Shown piece after piece: positions 24,864 through 34,372 of a DNA stretch of 64,000 nt. Position numbers and translations under genes: made by a program. The stretch's first letter is position 1. Each line of letters starts with the position of its first letter. This stretch comes from Opitutia bacterium (GTDB lineage Bacteria; Verrucomicrobiota; Verrucomicrobiia; Opitutales; Seribacteraceae). Location of the stretch: NCBI GenBank assembly GCA_002716045.1, contig PAZC01000014.1, positions 4,194 to 68,193 on the forward strand. The letters are read 5' to 3'. The notes below the pieces were generated by a model. It ran no database searches, was not told the DNA's origin, and saw nothing but the letters and a program-made list of their open reading frames with translations.

Positions 24864-26575
24864 GGTTGCTCTCCTAGGATTTCATCGGGCGGAATCACCT
24901 CTTGTAGTTCTTCACCGGGAGGAACAGGTTCCACTCCGGGGACTGTAAATTCCTTTAACCAAAACTCATCCTGAGAAGTATCTAAAATACCCATGTCTTT
25001 CAAGAGCTTCAAGCGGATTTTATGATATCCGACGATGGCCCGTGAAACGGAAAGTTGAGCCTGCAGGAGGGCATCTTGAGCCGTTATGATGTCGCGGGTA
25101 CGAACCCCCGGGAAGCCAACTCGCAGGCGCTGTTGCGTGGCTTGCAAGTTCTCTTCGGCGTTCTTGCGGGCCTCTAGTTCCGTGAAATAATTTTGCCTCT
25201 GTAGATTGAGATTGCGGGCGTTGGCTCGAATATCGTCCATCAAACTGTCCAGTTCGGCAGCCAGTTCGCGCATTTGTCGCTCAAAGGCGATCAGGCTGGA
25301 ACGATAGGCATTTCGCTCGGACAACCGATTAAAAGGAAGATCAATTTTCAGGCCCCCACTTCGTGCATTTTGATTATGGTCGAAAGAATCGTAGAACTGA
25401 TCCTTGATGGAGGCATCCGCTACCAAGGACAGACCAGGCAACAAGTCCTTCTTGGCCACATTGACCTTGCGTTTGGAATCCTCGAATCGATCGATCACGT
25501 TCAACACATCCAAGCGGTTGACGGTAGCCAAACGATAACCGATGGCATCGGTCACAGGCAGTGGCGGCAATCCAAGTTCCTTGAGGCTTTCAAGTAACTT
25601 GAAGTCGAGCTTTACTCCTGAACCCAAAGGCAAGGAAAGTTTCTGTTTGAAATCATCCAGCGAGGTTTGGAAAGTATTGATTGAGCCTACGTAGGCCAAC
25701 TTGGAGCTGTATTCGCTTTGCTTTGCCTGCTTGGCCTCGAACTCTGCGGCCAAGCCAGCTGAGACTCGAGCCTCCACTTCCTTGCGAAAGAAGATGCGAT
25801 TGCTGTAGTTGTTATAGGAAAGGCGCAGGCTTTCGCCCTGCTGCAGAAGGTCGAGATAGTCATTCACCACGGAGACCGCAAATTCCTTCTGGAAATGACT
25901 GAAGGAGCGTATTTCATAGACTACGTCTCGTTCCGCCTGCGTGAGAACTTCACCGGCGACGGCTGCCCCAGCTCCACGCAAGAGAGGTTGCGAAAGGCTC
26001 AGGGCAAGGGAAGGGACTTTGGGTTCACCATCAAAGTATAGGGTGAGGTCGTTGGCCAATGATGCGGTCAGGGAGCCACCGGTTTTAAACAATTTGCTTA
26101 TGGTGGCATCCGCGTCCGACTCCTTGCTGACTGAGCCAGCGGTGTCACGGGCATAACCAAAATCAGCGCTGGCCGAATCGAACTTGAAGGCAAATTGTTG
26201 CCTCGTCCCGGTTAATGAAAGGGCCTGCAGGTATAGCTTTTCTCGATTGGACTGGTAGGAGCGGTTGGCCTTGATTGCCAAAGCCAAGGTTTCTTTCAAG
26301 TGGAGTACGTTTTCTTGAGCGCTCTTGTTGCGATCTAGGATGATTTCCTCCCCACTTACGTCGGAAGGTTCCCTTGACGAATAAGGTGTGTCGATGGATG
26401 AATCCAAGCGAGCGCCCAATATGCTTTCACTGCGCCCGCCAAGTATGTCGTAGACCTCTTTATCCGCTGACTTTCGGTACTTGGAAGGAGTGCAACCAAC
26501 CAGCAACAAGATGCCTAACCATGCCGAGAGAGCTAGACGGAGACGCGTGGGGGCGACTGTAAAGTTTAGTGACAT
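24860..26575 (-). CDS. TolC-family outer-membrane lipoprotein
   Basis: This outer-membrane factor has about 571 residues from the ATG at 26573-26575. That start gives a clean lipoprotein signal with lipobox LLVGC (Cys28); the open frame upstream overlaps the preceding hydrolase gene and is rejected. The repeated long helices of TolC proteins are visible (LAVFLEQ-like, ERDVVYEIRSFSHFQKEFAVS, LSRAIVGYHKIRLK). It provides the outer-membrane duct for the MacA/MacB-like genes that follow in the same operon. The 25-base gap from the hydrolase gene suggests that gene may be the first of the transcript. Confidence 0.88.
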   Translation of the reverse strand: MSLNFTVAPTRLRLALSAWLGILLLVGCTPSKYRKSADKEVYDILGGRSESILGARLDSSIDTPYSSREPSDVSGEEIILDRNKSAQENVLHLKETLALAIKANRSYQSNREKLYLQALSLTGTRQQFAFKFDSASADFGYARDTAGSVSKESDADATISKLFKTGGSLTASLANDLTLYFDGEPKVPSLALSLSQPLLRGAGAAVAGEVLTQAERDVVYEIRSFSHFQKEFAVSVVNDYLDLLQQGESLRLSYNNYSNRIFFRKEVEARVSAGLAAEFEAKQAKQSEYSSKLAYVGSINTFQTSLDDFKQKLSLPLGSGVKLDFKLLESLKELGLPPLPVTDAIGYRLATVNRLDVLNVIDRFEDSKRKVNVAKKDLLPGLSLVADASIKDQFYDSFDHNQNARSGGLKIDLPFNRLSERNAYRSSLIAFERQMRELAAELDSLMDDIRANARNLNLQRQNYFTELEARKNAEENLQATQQRLRVGFPGVRTRDIITAQDALLQAQLSVSRAIVGYHKIRLKLLKDMGILDTSQDEFWLKEFTVPGVEPVPPGEELQEVIPPDEILGEQP

Positions 26576-26600
26576 TCCTTGGGCGAGGGGTTCACGACAA

Positions 26601-27647
26601 TTATTTGAGATATTGGTTGAACCAGTCGATTTGAATCTCCAACACGTCACTCAAATGCTGGTTATAGATACTGTAATGGGTGCCGTCTTTGAGAAGATGA
26701 TGTTTCACCACGGTTTTTTGCGCCTTCAGAATATCAGCCACTCGCTTGCCGTTTTTCTCATAGTTGAGCAGTTCATCTTTCTCCACGTCTATGATAAGGG
26801 TGGGAACCTTGATTTTGTTAGCGGTCCCGACTGGGGAATAATCGATGCTCTTGGCAGTGTTGTAACGCATGTGGTGGTAGCGGGAACCTTTCTTCCCTCG
26901 GCGTTGGGTATTTTCCGGGACGGGTTCAGTCTCCCCCCGGGTCTGCTTGATCTTGAGGGCATAAGGAGGAAAGGGATCTTTGCCCGAACGGCCTGCCGCC
27001 ATACCCGGAACTTGCATGACAAGGCATTTGACTCTTGGTTCATGGGCAGCGACCCAAGTGACGAGCCCACCACCGTAGCTCGTGCCTAGAAGTCCGATTT
27101 TAGAGGCGTCCACCCCGGATTCTCCGGCAACAAAGGCCATGGCATTTCGAATATCTTCGACTTGGTCGGCAAAATCAACCTGCCAGCGGATGGCTAGCGC
27201 CTTTACTGTGACCTCGCCTTTATCATTAGGGCTGGGCAATGGCTCAAGCAAAGTCAACTTGCTGTCACTTTCCCCCCAACCTCGATAATCAAAGGCAAGG
27301 AAGGCGAAACCTTTTTCCGCAAAGAATGGCCCCAATCGAGCAGGCAATTTGCGCTTGGATCCGCCGGTGCCGTTGGCAAAGACAATGACCGGTAGTTTGT
27401 CAGTAGCCTTACGGTTCTTGGGAAGGTAGAGGTCACCAGCCATGCGGGTGCCGTCGCTCCATATAACAACTGGGCGTCGCTCGAGGCTATCCGGCAACGG
27501 TGGATAATCTCGCGCTTGAGCTTGTGCCTGGGTTTCCCCATCACGAGCAAAACCGGACAATGCGACCAATCCGCTCACCAGGCAAAAAGAGAAAAAGGTA
27601 TTCAACACAAACAAACGCATGGTTCGATTCTGCATGGTAGGATTCAT
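26601..27647 (-). CDS. Exported alpha/beta-hydrolase
   Basis: This protein has about 348 residues from the ATG at 27647; ATGs at 27635 and 27620 are also in frame and all precede the signal segment (MRLFVLNTFFSFCLVSG). The nucleophile elbow is GTSYGGG, an early FANGTGG loop provides the oxyanion hole, and DVEKDELL and DGTHYS supply the likely acid and base. It resembles dienelactone-hydrolase or X-Pro-peptidase-like esterases. It lies directly upstream of the TolC-MacA-ATPase-permease genes, so it may belong to the same transcript and act on an exported ester or peptide. The substrate is unknown. Confidence 0.82.
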   Translation of the reverse strand: MNPTMQNRTMRLFVLNTFFSFCLVSGLVALSGFARDGETQAQAQARDYPPLPDSLERRPVVIWSDGTRMAGDLYLPKNRKATDKLPVIVFANGTGGSKRKLPARLGPFFAEKGFAFLAFDYRGWGESDSKLTLLEPLPSPNDKGEVTVKALAIRWQVDFADQVEDIRNAMAFVAGESGVDASKIGLLGTSYGGGLVTWVAAHEPRVKCLVMQVPGMAAGRSGKDPFPPYALKIKQTRGETEPVPENTQRRGKKGSRYHHMRYNTAKSIDYSPVGTANKIKVPTLIIDVEKDELLNYEKNGKRVADILKAQKTVVKHHLLKDGTHYSIYNQHLSDVLEIQIDWFNQYLK

Positions 27648-27726
27648 CTCTGGTTCACGGCCTGTTTCCATAACATTATTACAGCCCAATGTTCGGTCCA
27701 GTTACGTTATTGTTACTTTATTTTGG

Positions 27727-30342
27727 TTATTCGTCGCCCGCGCCCATGCGGGTTATCTCGTCTTCTCCAGGTAGTCCGAAGCAGCGAAGGACCCCGGTCA
27801 GACTCTTGGGGAAATACGCCTCGGCAGGATCCGGTATGAAATGCGTGTTCCCCGATCCGACGTAGACGCGACCACGAGAAACGGATGGTCCGGCAAGGAC
27901 CGGCCCAAGATAGATCTCCTTCAGCGACCTTCCTGTCTTGGCATCAAGAACCACAAGTTTGTTGCTTGAAAAAGTAGTGAAGAAAGCCAACCCGTTGGCA
28001 AGCGCGATGCCGGAGGCTACCGGATCGCCGGTGTTACGAAAAAGGGGCTTTTCCTTGGTCCCACCCACCCATGGCACCTTGGGGCGCTCATGTCTCCAGT
28101 TTTCCGTCTTGGTGTCAGCGCTAATGGAGGTCACCCGCCCACCGGTAGGAGGGGTGAGTCGCTTGGGACTGTGCGTGCCTTTGTGGATAACATCCAACCC
28201 ATTCACGTAAACCGATTGGCCATCGGTGGCACACCCTGTTTGCAAGCCTCCGACAGTGCTTGGCAAGGCCAAGGTTCTAGGGTCTACTTTTGGATTATCA
28301 ACAGGGGGGCCTGTGTAGATCGGGGTATGATCGACTATGGTGCCATCATCTATCCGCATGAGGTAGAATCCCCCATTCTTGCACCCGGCTCCCACAACGC
28401 GCGTTTTCCTTCCATCCACTTGAATACTGAGAATCTTCGGGGTATCACCAACGGCTTGGTCCTTGAAACCAGTCTTCGGATCATATCCTGGCATAGTGTG
28501 GTTCCAAACATCATGCTTGTTGACCTGAGTGACCCATTTTTCATGGCCATTGCGCGCATCGACGGCGATGACTGCAGAGGAATGTTCGGTATAGTTGCGT
28601 GGATCGTCAGCAGTTGGTTTGCGAGGTGAATTGTGAATGTCTGTGCCAAAGAAAACACTTTGCGTTTCGCGATCATAGGATGGAGTGCTCCAAACCGAAC
28701 TGGTGGATGGTCCATATTTGAAAACATGCACGCCACGAGAGGTGCGCATGGTGATGGGAGGGGAGAATTTGATAGGCGGAGGCCCAACGTCATATTTCCA
28801 TGCAATCCGACCGTTCTTTGGATTCAGAGCCATCACGAAGCCACGGCCGTAGCAGCATTCATATTCAGGAAAACGCGGTTGCGAATGCTCCAAGGCACCA
28901 CCTGCGAAGACCACTTTTCCATCCGCCCATACAGGGGATGCCATCATGACGTTTGCTTGATGGGCCCCGGGAAAAACATCGGCTCGACTGTCGACTTTCC
29001 AACGTTCCACGCCCGTTGCCCGATCCAAGCAGTAGGCAACGCCTTTCACGTCGGAAAAGTAAACCGAGGAATCGGTCACCAAGGCGGAGCTGTAGACGCC
29101 ACCGCGAGGAATGAGACCTCGCTTTTCCATGTCACGGTGAAGTTTCAAGCGGGCTTCGTCACCAAGCTCGTAGACCCACGCCACCTCACCATTTGGCTTT
29201 AGCTTGTAGAATCTTGGAAAGGTGGCTGTCCCGAAATAAACGTAACCGTTCACCACCGAGGGAGTCGCGCTTACCATGCCTAATTTTTGCTTGGAATCTT
29301 TCGCCGGGAAACGCCATTTCAATTCCAGCGTCCCCGCATTCTTCGAAGAAAGGGTTGTTTCATGCGCATTGTAACGCCATCCATTTGGGCTTTGGTTGTA
29401 AGTGGGCCAGTCGCCATAGCTTTTGTCGTTGTCGGAAAGCGGTTTTGAAGCGACTGGCTTCAACAAGGCCCGATGGCTCACCAAGGGCTTGAAGGGATCG
29501 AAAGACTCCCGCATCGCCCAAGCCATGCCACGGAAAAGAATGATACGGTAAAAGGGGTCATTGAAAGTAAAGAGGTTATGTCCGGGAATTGAACCGAATA
29601 CGCGACCTTTGCCGATTTCCTTGGTCCAGAAGAGAGGCCATTTCTTCCCATCCAGTTCATTCGCCTTGGGCGGGCCCTTTGATCCCTTTTGCGGTCCTGC
29701 CTGCGAAGTAGCCAAGACGGTGAGCGAGCTCGTCTTGCCGTCCAATCCCCAATAATGTTCGTCCACCAAGTTGAGCTTGTCAGCAAACCCGTTAAAAATA
29801 CCGTGCGCCCGACTGGACTCCACCGAACTTGGCATCGGCAAGACGCCCCAACGCGTCTGGCCACGTTTCCAAGCCAAACCAAACCGCTTCGCCACCTCGG
29901 AACCGATTGGTCCCTGAATAAAGGCTCCGTGAATGGCCACCAGTCCGCCGCCGCGTTTGAGAAAAGCATCCATCGAGGCGAACTGCGAGGGCTTCATGGG
30001 TTGCATTTGGAGATAGAACACTACCAAGTCGGCCGATTCCCATTGTTTTGCGGAAGGAAAACGATGAACCTTCTCAACGGTTATCCGAGGCACGCGCTGT
30101 AACAAACCGGAACAAAGGTCGCGGGCCTTGACGTACTCGTGGAACCCTGAGGCATGGTTCTTGTCGAAGTCCCAAACCCAAACGATACGAAGATCTCGAT
30201 TGGGTGAGGTCTGCTTGGTTTCACCTATTATACGTTTAACCTCGACTAACTCCCGGGCAATCGGTTTCTGCCAAGTGTGTTGGGCTTGGGCAACCAACGG
30301 AACAAGCAACAGAAGAAAACCTGTCAGTTTCTTACAATTCAT
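27727..30342 (-). CDS. Exported ThuA domain fused to a PQQ-like dehydrogenase propeller
   Basis: This 871-residue protein has a signal peptide (about 1-20). A ThuA-like domain covers about 45-280 (ADLVVFYLQMQPM, KRGGGLVAIHGAF, GKGRVFGSIPGHN). A PQQ-dehydrogenase-like eight-bladed propeller follows (about 310-860) with blade motifs DRATGVERWKVD, NPKNGRIAWKYD, DARNGHEKWVTQ and LDAKTGRSLKEI. An adjacent Cys pair (YECCYGRG) is visible; vicinal cysteines occur in true PQQ alcohol dehydrogenases, though the position here was not aligned. The fusion couples a sugar-associated ThuA module to a possible quinoprotein. It is followed on the same strand, upstream in transcription, by two sulfatases. Confidence 0.88.
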   Translation of the reverse strand: MNCKKLTGFLLLLVPLVAQAQHTWQKPIARELVEVKRIIGETKQTSPNRDLRIVWVWDFDKNHASGFHEYVKARDLCSGLLQRVPRITVEKVHRFPSAKQWESADLVVFYLQMQPMKPSQFASMDAFLKRGGGLVAIHGAFIQGPIGSEVAKRFGLAWKRGQTRWGVLPMPSSVESSRAHGIFNGFADKLNLVDEHYWGLDGKTSSLTVLATSQAGPQKGSKGPPKANELDGKKWPLFWTKEIGKGRVFGSIPGHNLFTFNDPFYRIILFRGMAWAMRESFDPFKPLVSHRALLKPVASKPLSDNDKSYGDWPTYNQSPNGWRYNAHETTLSSKNAGTLELKWRFPAKDSKQKLGMVSATPSVVNGYVYFGTATFPRFYKLKPNGEVAWVYELGDEARLKLHRDMEKRGLIPRGGVYSSALVTDSSVYFSDVKGVAYCLDRATGVERWKVDSRADVFPGAHQANVMMASPVWADGKVVFAGGALEHSQPRFPEYECCYGRGFVMALNPKNGRIAWKYDVGPPPIKFSPPITMRTSRGVHVFKYGPSTSSVWSTPSYDRETQSVFFGTDIHNSPRKPTADDPRNYTEHSSAVIAVDARNGHEKWVTQVNKHDVWNHTMPGYDPKTGFKDQAVGDTPKILSIQVDGRKTRVVGAGCKNGGFYLMRIDDGTIVDHTPIYTGPPVDNPKVDPRTLALPSTVGGLQTGCATDGQSVYVNGLDVIHKGTHSPKRLTPPTGGRVTSISADTKTENWRHERPKVPWVGGTKEKPLFRNTGDPVASGIALANGLAFFTTFSSNKLVVLDAKTGRSLKEIYLGPVLAGPSVSRGRVYVGSGNTHFIPDPAEAYFPKSLTGVLRCFGLPGEDEITRMGAGDE

Positions 30343-30382
30343 GAATACGATCGCATTGTCACAAGCTCGGGCAAGAAGGGTT

Positions 30383-31750
30383 TCATTTGAGCCAATGTCC
30401 CCTCTTCGGGGATGACTTGCGAGTATTTGGTGGGCCTCCCAGGGAAAGGGCGTTTTTTTCGATTTCAGCGAGCAGTTTATCCGCCAAGGCTTTCATCTCC
30501 TTCACCTTGTCCGGGTGTTGTTCACTCAGGTTGTATTTTTCCGTGGGATCCTTCGACAAATGAACAAGGACCGGACCCTTGTCAGAGCCAGGGATTTCCT
30601 TCAGCTTATCGAGATAGAGCTTCCAGTCACCAACGCGGATTGCCTGGGGCACGGCCCACCCCTGCCAGTAAAGCAAATGAGTTCGGGGATGCCGGTGAGA
30701 CTTGCCAGTCAAAGTATCCCATACATTGACACCATCAATTTTGGGAACGCCCTTGGAAACCTTGCTCAAATCAATTCCGCAGGCATGGGCCAAAGTGGGG
30801 AGAAGATCAATGGCCGTAGTAAGTTCGTCGCTCTCCACGCCAGCGGGAATCACTCCAGGCAAACGGGCGATGCAAGGAACACGCGTACCGCCCTCGAGGG
30901 CACTCCACTTCAAACCCCGATAAGGTTCGGCATTGGCCCATTTTTTCTGGCCGGGTTCGGGACCGTTGTCCGAAAGGAATACGACGATCGTTTTCTTATC
31001 GAGCTTGGTGTCCTTGAGGGTTTCCAGAATCTCCCCCACCCTGCCGTCCAACTCCTCGACGACGTCACCATAGGCGCCATTGGCTGATTTACCTTTCCAA
31101 TCGGGATGGGATTGAGCGGGAAAGTGAGGAGCCGTGAAAGGAAGATAGAGGAAGAACGGTTTTTCTCGGTTGGTCTTGATAAACTTGATCGCCTCGGTGG
31201 TGAAACTTTCAGTCAATCGACTATTGTCGAACGGGTCCGCAACCAGATCATCGCCCCGCCACAGTTTCTTCGTCTGGTTGTTGCTCTTGTTGATATAAAA
31301 AGCTGTGTCGAAACCCTGTTTCATGGGTTGCAGTTGAGGGGAATCACCCAAGTGCCACTTGCCGATGAGTGTAGTTTGATAACCGGCCTCCTTGAATACC
31401 TCACCCATCGTCAAGGCCTCGGGGGCCAATCCATTCAAGGGCTTGATGCCATACCCCACGACCCCGCCACGCCAACCTAATCGCGGGGGATAGGCACCTG
31501 TAAGCAAGGCCATGCGTGAGGGTGTGCAGACAGTGGCCCCGGCATAGAAACCAGTAAGTCTAATGCCTTCCTTGGCCAACTGGTCGAGAACGGGGGTTTT
31601 CTGCTTTTTGCTACCATAGCAGGAAAGGTCATTGTAGCCCAAATCGTCGGCCATCATGAGGATTACGTTGGGTGGATTGGGCTTGCCGGCCAACGGGACA
31701 CCAAGGGCAAGCAGGCTGACAAAAGAGACGTATGCAGTTACTTTATTCAT
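30383..31750 (-). CDS. Sulfatase, Cys-type formylglycine (CTPSR)
   Basis: This is a 455-residue exported arylsulfatase-like protein. A signal peptide spans about 1-22, the metal site MADDLGYND is at about 33-41, and the formylglycine signature CTPSR begins at Cys75. The later FLSDNGPEPG segment and GGTRVPCIARLPG are typical of the arylsulfatase A group. It is 16 bases downstream of another sulfatase gene (31767-33179) and 40 bases upstream of the ThuA-PQQ gene, so these three are probably one operon transcribed leftward. It should remove sulfate from a carbohydrate in the periplasm; the linkage is not predictable from what is visible. Confidence 0.93.
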   Translation of the reverse strand: MNKVTAYVSFVSLLALGVPLAGKPNPPNVILMMADDLGYNDLSCYGSKKQKTPVLDQLAKEGIRLTGFYAGATVCTPSRMALLTGAYPPRLGWRGGVVGYGIKPLNGLAPEALTMGEVFKEAGYQTTLIGKWHLGDSPQLQPMKQGFDTAFYINKSNNQTKKLWRGDDLVADPFDNSRLTESFTTEAIKFIKTNREKPFFLYLPFTAPHFPAQSHPDWKGKSANGAYGDVVEELDGRVGEILETLKDTKLDKKTIVVFLSDNGPEPGQKKWANAEPYRGLKWSALEGGTRVPCIARLPGVIPAGVESDELTTAIDLLPTLAHACGIDLSKVSKGVPKIDGVNVWDTLTGKSHRHPRTHLLYWQGWAVPQAIRVGDWKLYLDKLKEIPGSDKGPVLVHLSKDPTEKYNLSEQHPDKVKEMKALADKLLAEIEKNALSLGGPPNTRKSSPKRGHWLK

Positions 31751-31766
31751 AGAGGCGTCCTTGAAT

Positions 31767-33179
31767 CTAATTTTTTACAGCATTGAGTTCCTTCATGACT
31801 CCGGCCTTCCATTCAGCGAGCTCTGATTCCATGCGATTTTTTAGGTCAGGCAGTTTACTGGAAAGGTCTTCCTTCTCATGTGGGTCCTTTGGGATATCGA
31901 ACAATTGAATGCGCTTGGAGGTCACGATCATTTTATGCCTGTCTCCCATCCAAACGGCCTCGGCCCCATTCTTGTTGAGAAACCCAATGGAACGGCCCCG
32001 GGTCTGACGCTCACCAAGAATCAACGGCAGCAGACTGATGCCATCATAGACACGATCTTTTCGGAGGGGAATGCCAAGAACATCCAAAATGGTGGGGAAG
32101 TAATCGGAAGTCACGCATGGAGCCGCAACGGTGCGAGGCTTTTTCAGCCGATTGGGCCAAACCAATAGTCCGGGGACCCGTATTCCGCCTTCTTGGATGG
32201 AAAGCTTGTGACCCGACAACCCCCCATTCGAGCCCACGTGGCGCGGGGAACCTTGGCGAGCGGGGCCATTGTCAGAACAAAACCACAGCATTGTGTTGTC
32301 GGAGACGCCCAATTTCTTCAACTCGGCCCGCAGGCGACCAACCTGCTCATCCATCGCCGTAATACAGGCGTAGTAATGTTGAGCAGGTTCCGGTTTGTCC
32401 GCATACCTATTGCGGTGCTTCGGACCACCGACAACAGGTGAGTGGGGAGTGTGAAACCAAATCACCGCCAAAAACGGTTGTTCCTTTTTTACGGCACCCT
32501 GAATGAATGGCAAAGCGCGATCCATGATGACTCGAGAATCGTCTCCACGGGTGTTTTCGGTCACTGTTTTACCGGGGCCGACAAAGTAGTCGTTACCATA
32601 AGGTTTGTTGGGATCGGGGGTAGCGGGGTTCTTTCCCTTAATCGATCCAGGATCAATCAGCGGATCCCAAGTCGGGACCTTGGACTCGGTCACGAAACAG
32701 ACGTCCACGTCACGCTCCCATGGCGGACAGTAGTATCGCGCCGGGTTGCCGGCAAATCCCCCCCAGCGTTTCTGGTCACCTTTCTTCTTGGACAAGGTGC
32801 CGAGATGCCATTTGCCAAAATGCCCGGTGGTGTAGCCTTCTTTCTTGAGAACCGTGGAAAGAGGAAGTTCGGTCGCTTCCAACATGCCCTTCATGGCAAA
32901 AGTAACGCCAAATCGATAGGGATTGCGACCAGTGTAACAACTACCGCGAGTTGGCGAACACATGGCGGCTGCTGAATAAAACCTCGTGAAAGTGACTCCT
33001 TCACGGCTCATGCGGTCAAGGTGTGGTGTCTTGATGTGAGGATGCCCGTTGTAACCGGTATCCCCCCAACCTTGGTCGTCCGTCATGCAGAGGATGACGT
33101 TCGGTTTTTGAACGGAAAATGCTTGGGTAAAAGCAAGGGTGAACAAAACCCCCAGCAGGGAAACAATTCTAGTTGTCAT
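31767..33179 (-). CDS. Sulfatase, Cys-type formylglycine (CSPTR)
   Basis: This is a 470-residue exported sulfatase. A signal peptide spans about 1-20, the metal site MTDDQGWGD lies at about 32-40, and the signature CSPTR begins at Cys74. Further conserved pieces are GKWHLG, WFHTPHSPV, CSDNGPA and GGIRVPGLLVWP. It is the first gene of the leftward sulfatase pair, preceded by a 138-base gap. That gap holds a 6-base stem hairpin at 33238-33258 and is the likely promoter region for this three-gene operon. Confidence 0.93.
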   Translation of the reverse strand: MTTRIVSLLGVLFTLAFTQAFSVQKPNVILCMTDDQGWGDTGYNGHPHIKTPHLDRMSREGVTFTRFYSAAAMCSPTRGSCYTGRNPYRFGVTFAMKGMLEATELPLSTVLKKEGYTTGHFGKWHLGTLSKKKGDQKRWGGFAGNPARYYCPPWERDVDVCFVTESKVPTWDPLIDPGSIKGKNPATPDPNKPYGNDYFVGPGKTVTENTRGDDSRVIMDRALPFIQGAVKKEQPFLAVIWFHTPHSPVVGGPKHRNRYADKPEPAQHYYACITAMDEQVGRLRAELKKLGVSDNTMLWFCSDNGPARQGSPRHVGSNGGLSGHKLSIQEGGIRVPGLLVWPNRLKKPRTVAAPCVTSDYFPTILDVLGIPLRKDRVYDGISLLPLILGERQTRGRSIGFLNKNGAEAVWMGDRHKMIVTSKRIQLFDIPKDPHEKEDLSSKLPDLKNRMESELAEWKAGVMKELNAVKN

Positions 33180-33237
33180 GGCGTATGGTCACGAAATTGA
33201 ACCAATGAGTTCCTCATGACCACTCGCTTCCCTTGTT

Positions 33238-33258
33238 TTCGGGCATTTTTCACCCGAA
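33238..33258. other. Small inverted repeat between two minus-strand genes
   Basis: TTCGGG (33238-33243) and CCCGAA (33253-33258) form a perfect 6-base stem with a 9-base loop. There is no T-run on either side, so a classical terminator is not supported. It could mark the end of the repeat-protein transcript or lie in the promoter of the sulfatase operon. Confidence 0.35.
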
Positions 33259-33317
33259 CCTAATGCTCTATCAATTTGCCGAAGCTCGATCAAAGTCCTC
33301 GGTTTACTGCCAATGAA

Positions 33318-34166
33318 TCAACGATCCTCCTCGTCTTCGTCTTCATCGCCCTCAGTCATTTCTTGCCAAATCTCCTTGGCCTCATCCTCATCCAGTTTGC
33401 CTAACTCTACGGCAGCCTTCAAGCCACGCGCAACGGTTTGCCAAAGTTCTTTTTCGTCCTCGGCTCCGTATTGCTCCTTGAGGGCAATCCATTTCTCCTC
33501 GGCCTCTTCCTCAGTCAACTTGCCCGCCTTTATTGCCGCATCCATCTTCTTTTCGACCGCTTTCCAATCGATGTCCTTCTTGTTGGCGTGAGAATGATGA
33601 CCTTTCTGGGCAGCTTGCCATTTGGCCTTGGCATCTTCCTCGGACAACTTGCCTGCCTTCACGGCAGCCTTCAGTTGCTTACTCAAGTCTTCTTTGCCAT
33701 GTCCCTTCTTGGCAGCGGAATGTCCCTGCATGGCCTTCCATTTGGCCCAAGCTTCGTCTTGCGACAATTTACCTTCCTTGACTGCCCATTTAAGTTTTTT
33801 GGCGATGGCGTCCGTGTCACCATGACCCTTCTTTGCTCCTGAGTGTTGGCCTTTTTGAATCGCTACCCATTTGGCTTTTGCATCCTCCTCGGACAGCTTG
33901 CCCGACTTCACCATCATTTTCAGCTTCTTGGCCACCGCGTCCATGTCAGCAGGAGCTTTTCTGGCACCTTGGTGACCTTTGTTGATTGCCGACCATTTGG
34001 CCTTGGCATCCTCCTCGGACAGCTTGCCCGACTTCACGGCGGCCTTCAATTCCTTGGCAATGGCTTCCATTTTCGCATCGGAAGACTTTTGGGCAAAGAG
34101 TCCGAACGGGGATGCCAAGACAGAGGCAAGAATAAGGCAGATCGAGGTGATTTTCATCTTTTTCAT
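33318..34166 (-). CDS. Exported protein made of six short helical (SHOCT-like) repeats
   Basis: This protein has about 282 residues from the ATG at 34166. A signal peptide (about 1-25) is followed by six copies of a roughly 40-residue unit with the consensus LKAAVKSGKLSEEDAKAKW, joined by His/Lys/Gly-rich linkers (QKGHHSHANKK, KKGHG). The tail is acidic (GDEDEDEEDR). The unit resembles the SHOCT-type helix-turn-helix (KxGxLTxEEA). No catalytic residues are present. The role could be scaffold, cell-wall contact or metal binding by the linker histidines; none is proven. It is divergent from the sulfatase at 34373 with a 206-base gap. Confidence 0.75.
   Translation of the reverse strand: MKKMKITSICLILASVLASPFGLFAQKSSDAKMEAIAKELKAAVKSGKLSEEDAKAKWSAINKGHQGARKAPADMDAVAKKLKMMVKSGKLSEEDAKAKWVAIQKGQHSGAKKGHGDTDAIAKKLKWAVKEGKLSQDEAWAKWKAMQGHSAAKKGHGKEDLSKQLKAAVKAGKLSEEDAKAKWQAAQKGHHSHANKKDIDWKAVEKKMDAAIKAGKLTEEEAEEKWIALKEQYGAEDEKELWQTVARGLKAAVELGKLDEDEAKEIWQEMTEGDEDEDEEDR
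33330..34100 (-). repeat. Six degenerate in-frame repeats within the helical-repeat gene
   Basis: Coding units of about 120-130 bases recur six times. The best-preserved part codes for SGKLSEEDAKAKW and is nearly identical in copies near 33890 and 34020. The copies diverge toward the C-terminus, which suggests growth by unequal exchange. Confidence 0.7.
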
Positions 34167-34372
34167 GGGTGTGGTAGGTAATGTGTCAGCTTGCGGGAAA
34201 AAACCGGCAGCCAACAATTTTGTTAGGAACAAACGGGATTATGGTATGCAATACAATAGATTTCGGCTGAATTTTCAATCATTTCCCGTTCCTTGCCTTT
34301 GGGAGTTAAAATCCTATCGCATTTCCCAGCAGGTCATCCATTGTAGATAAATATCCCAACATCGAAAGAACC

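Noticed and set aside
26481..27089. 202-codon plus-strand open frame
   Set aside because: It runs antisense to the TolC start and the alpha/beta-hydrolase, both well supported, and encodes no recognisable motif.
27615..27640. GGTTCGATTC resembling a tRNA T-loop
   Set aside because: It lies in the start region of a coding gene and no acceptor, D or anticodon stems can be built around it.
33238..33258. Hairpin considered as a rho-independent terminator
   Set aside because: The stem is six bases and no T-run follows on either strand, so I list it only as an inverted repeat.
33330..34100. Repeat array considered as a CRISPR or DNA repeat element
   Set aside because: The repeats are in frame, diverged and encode a regular helical protein unit; there are no constant-length spacers.
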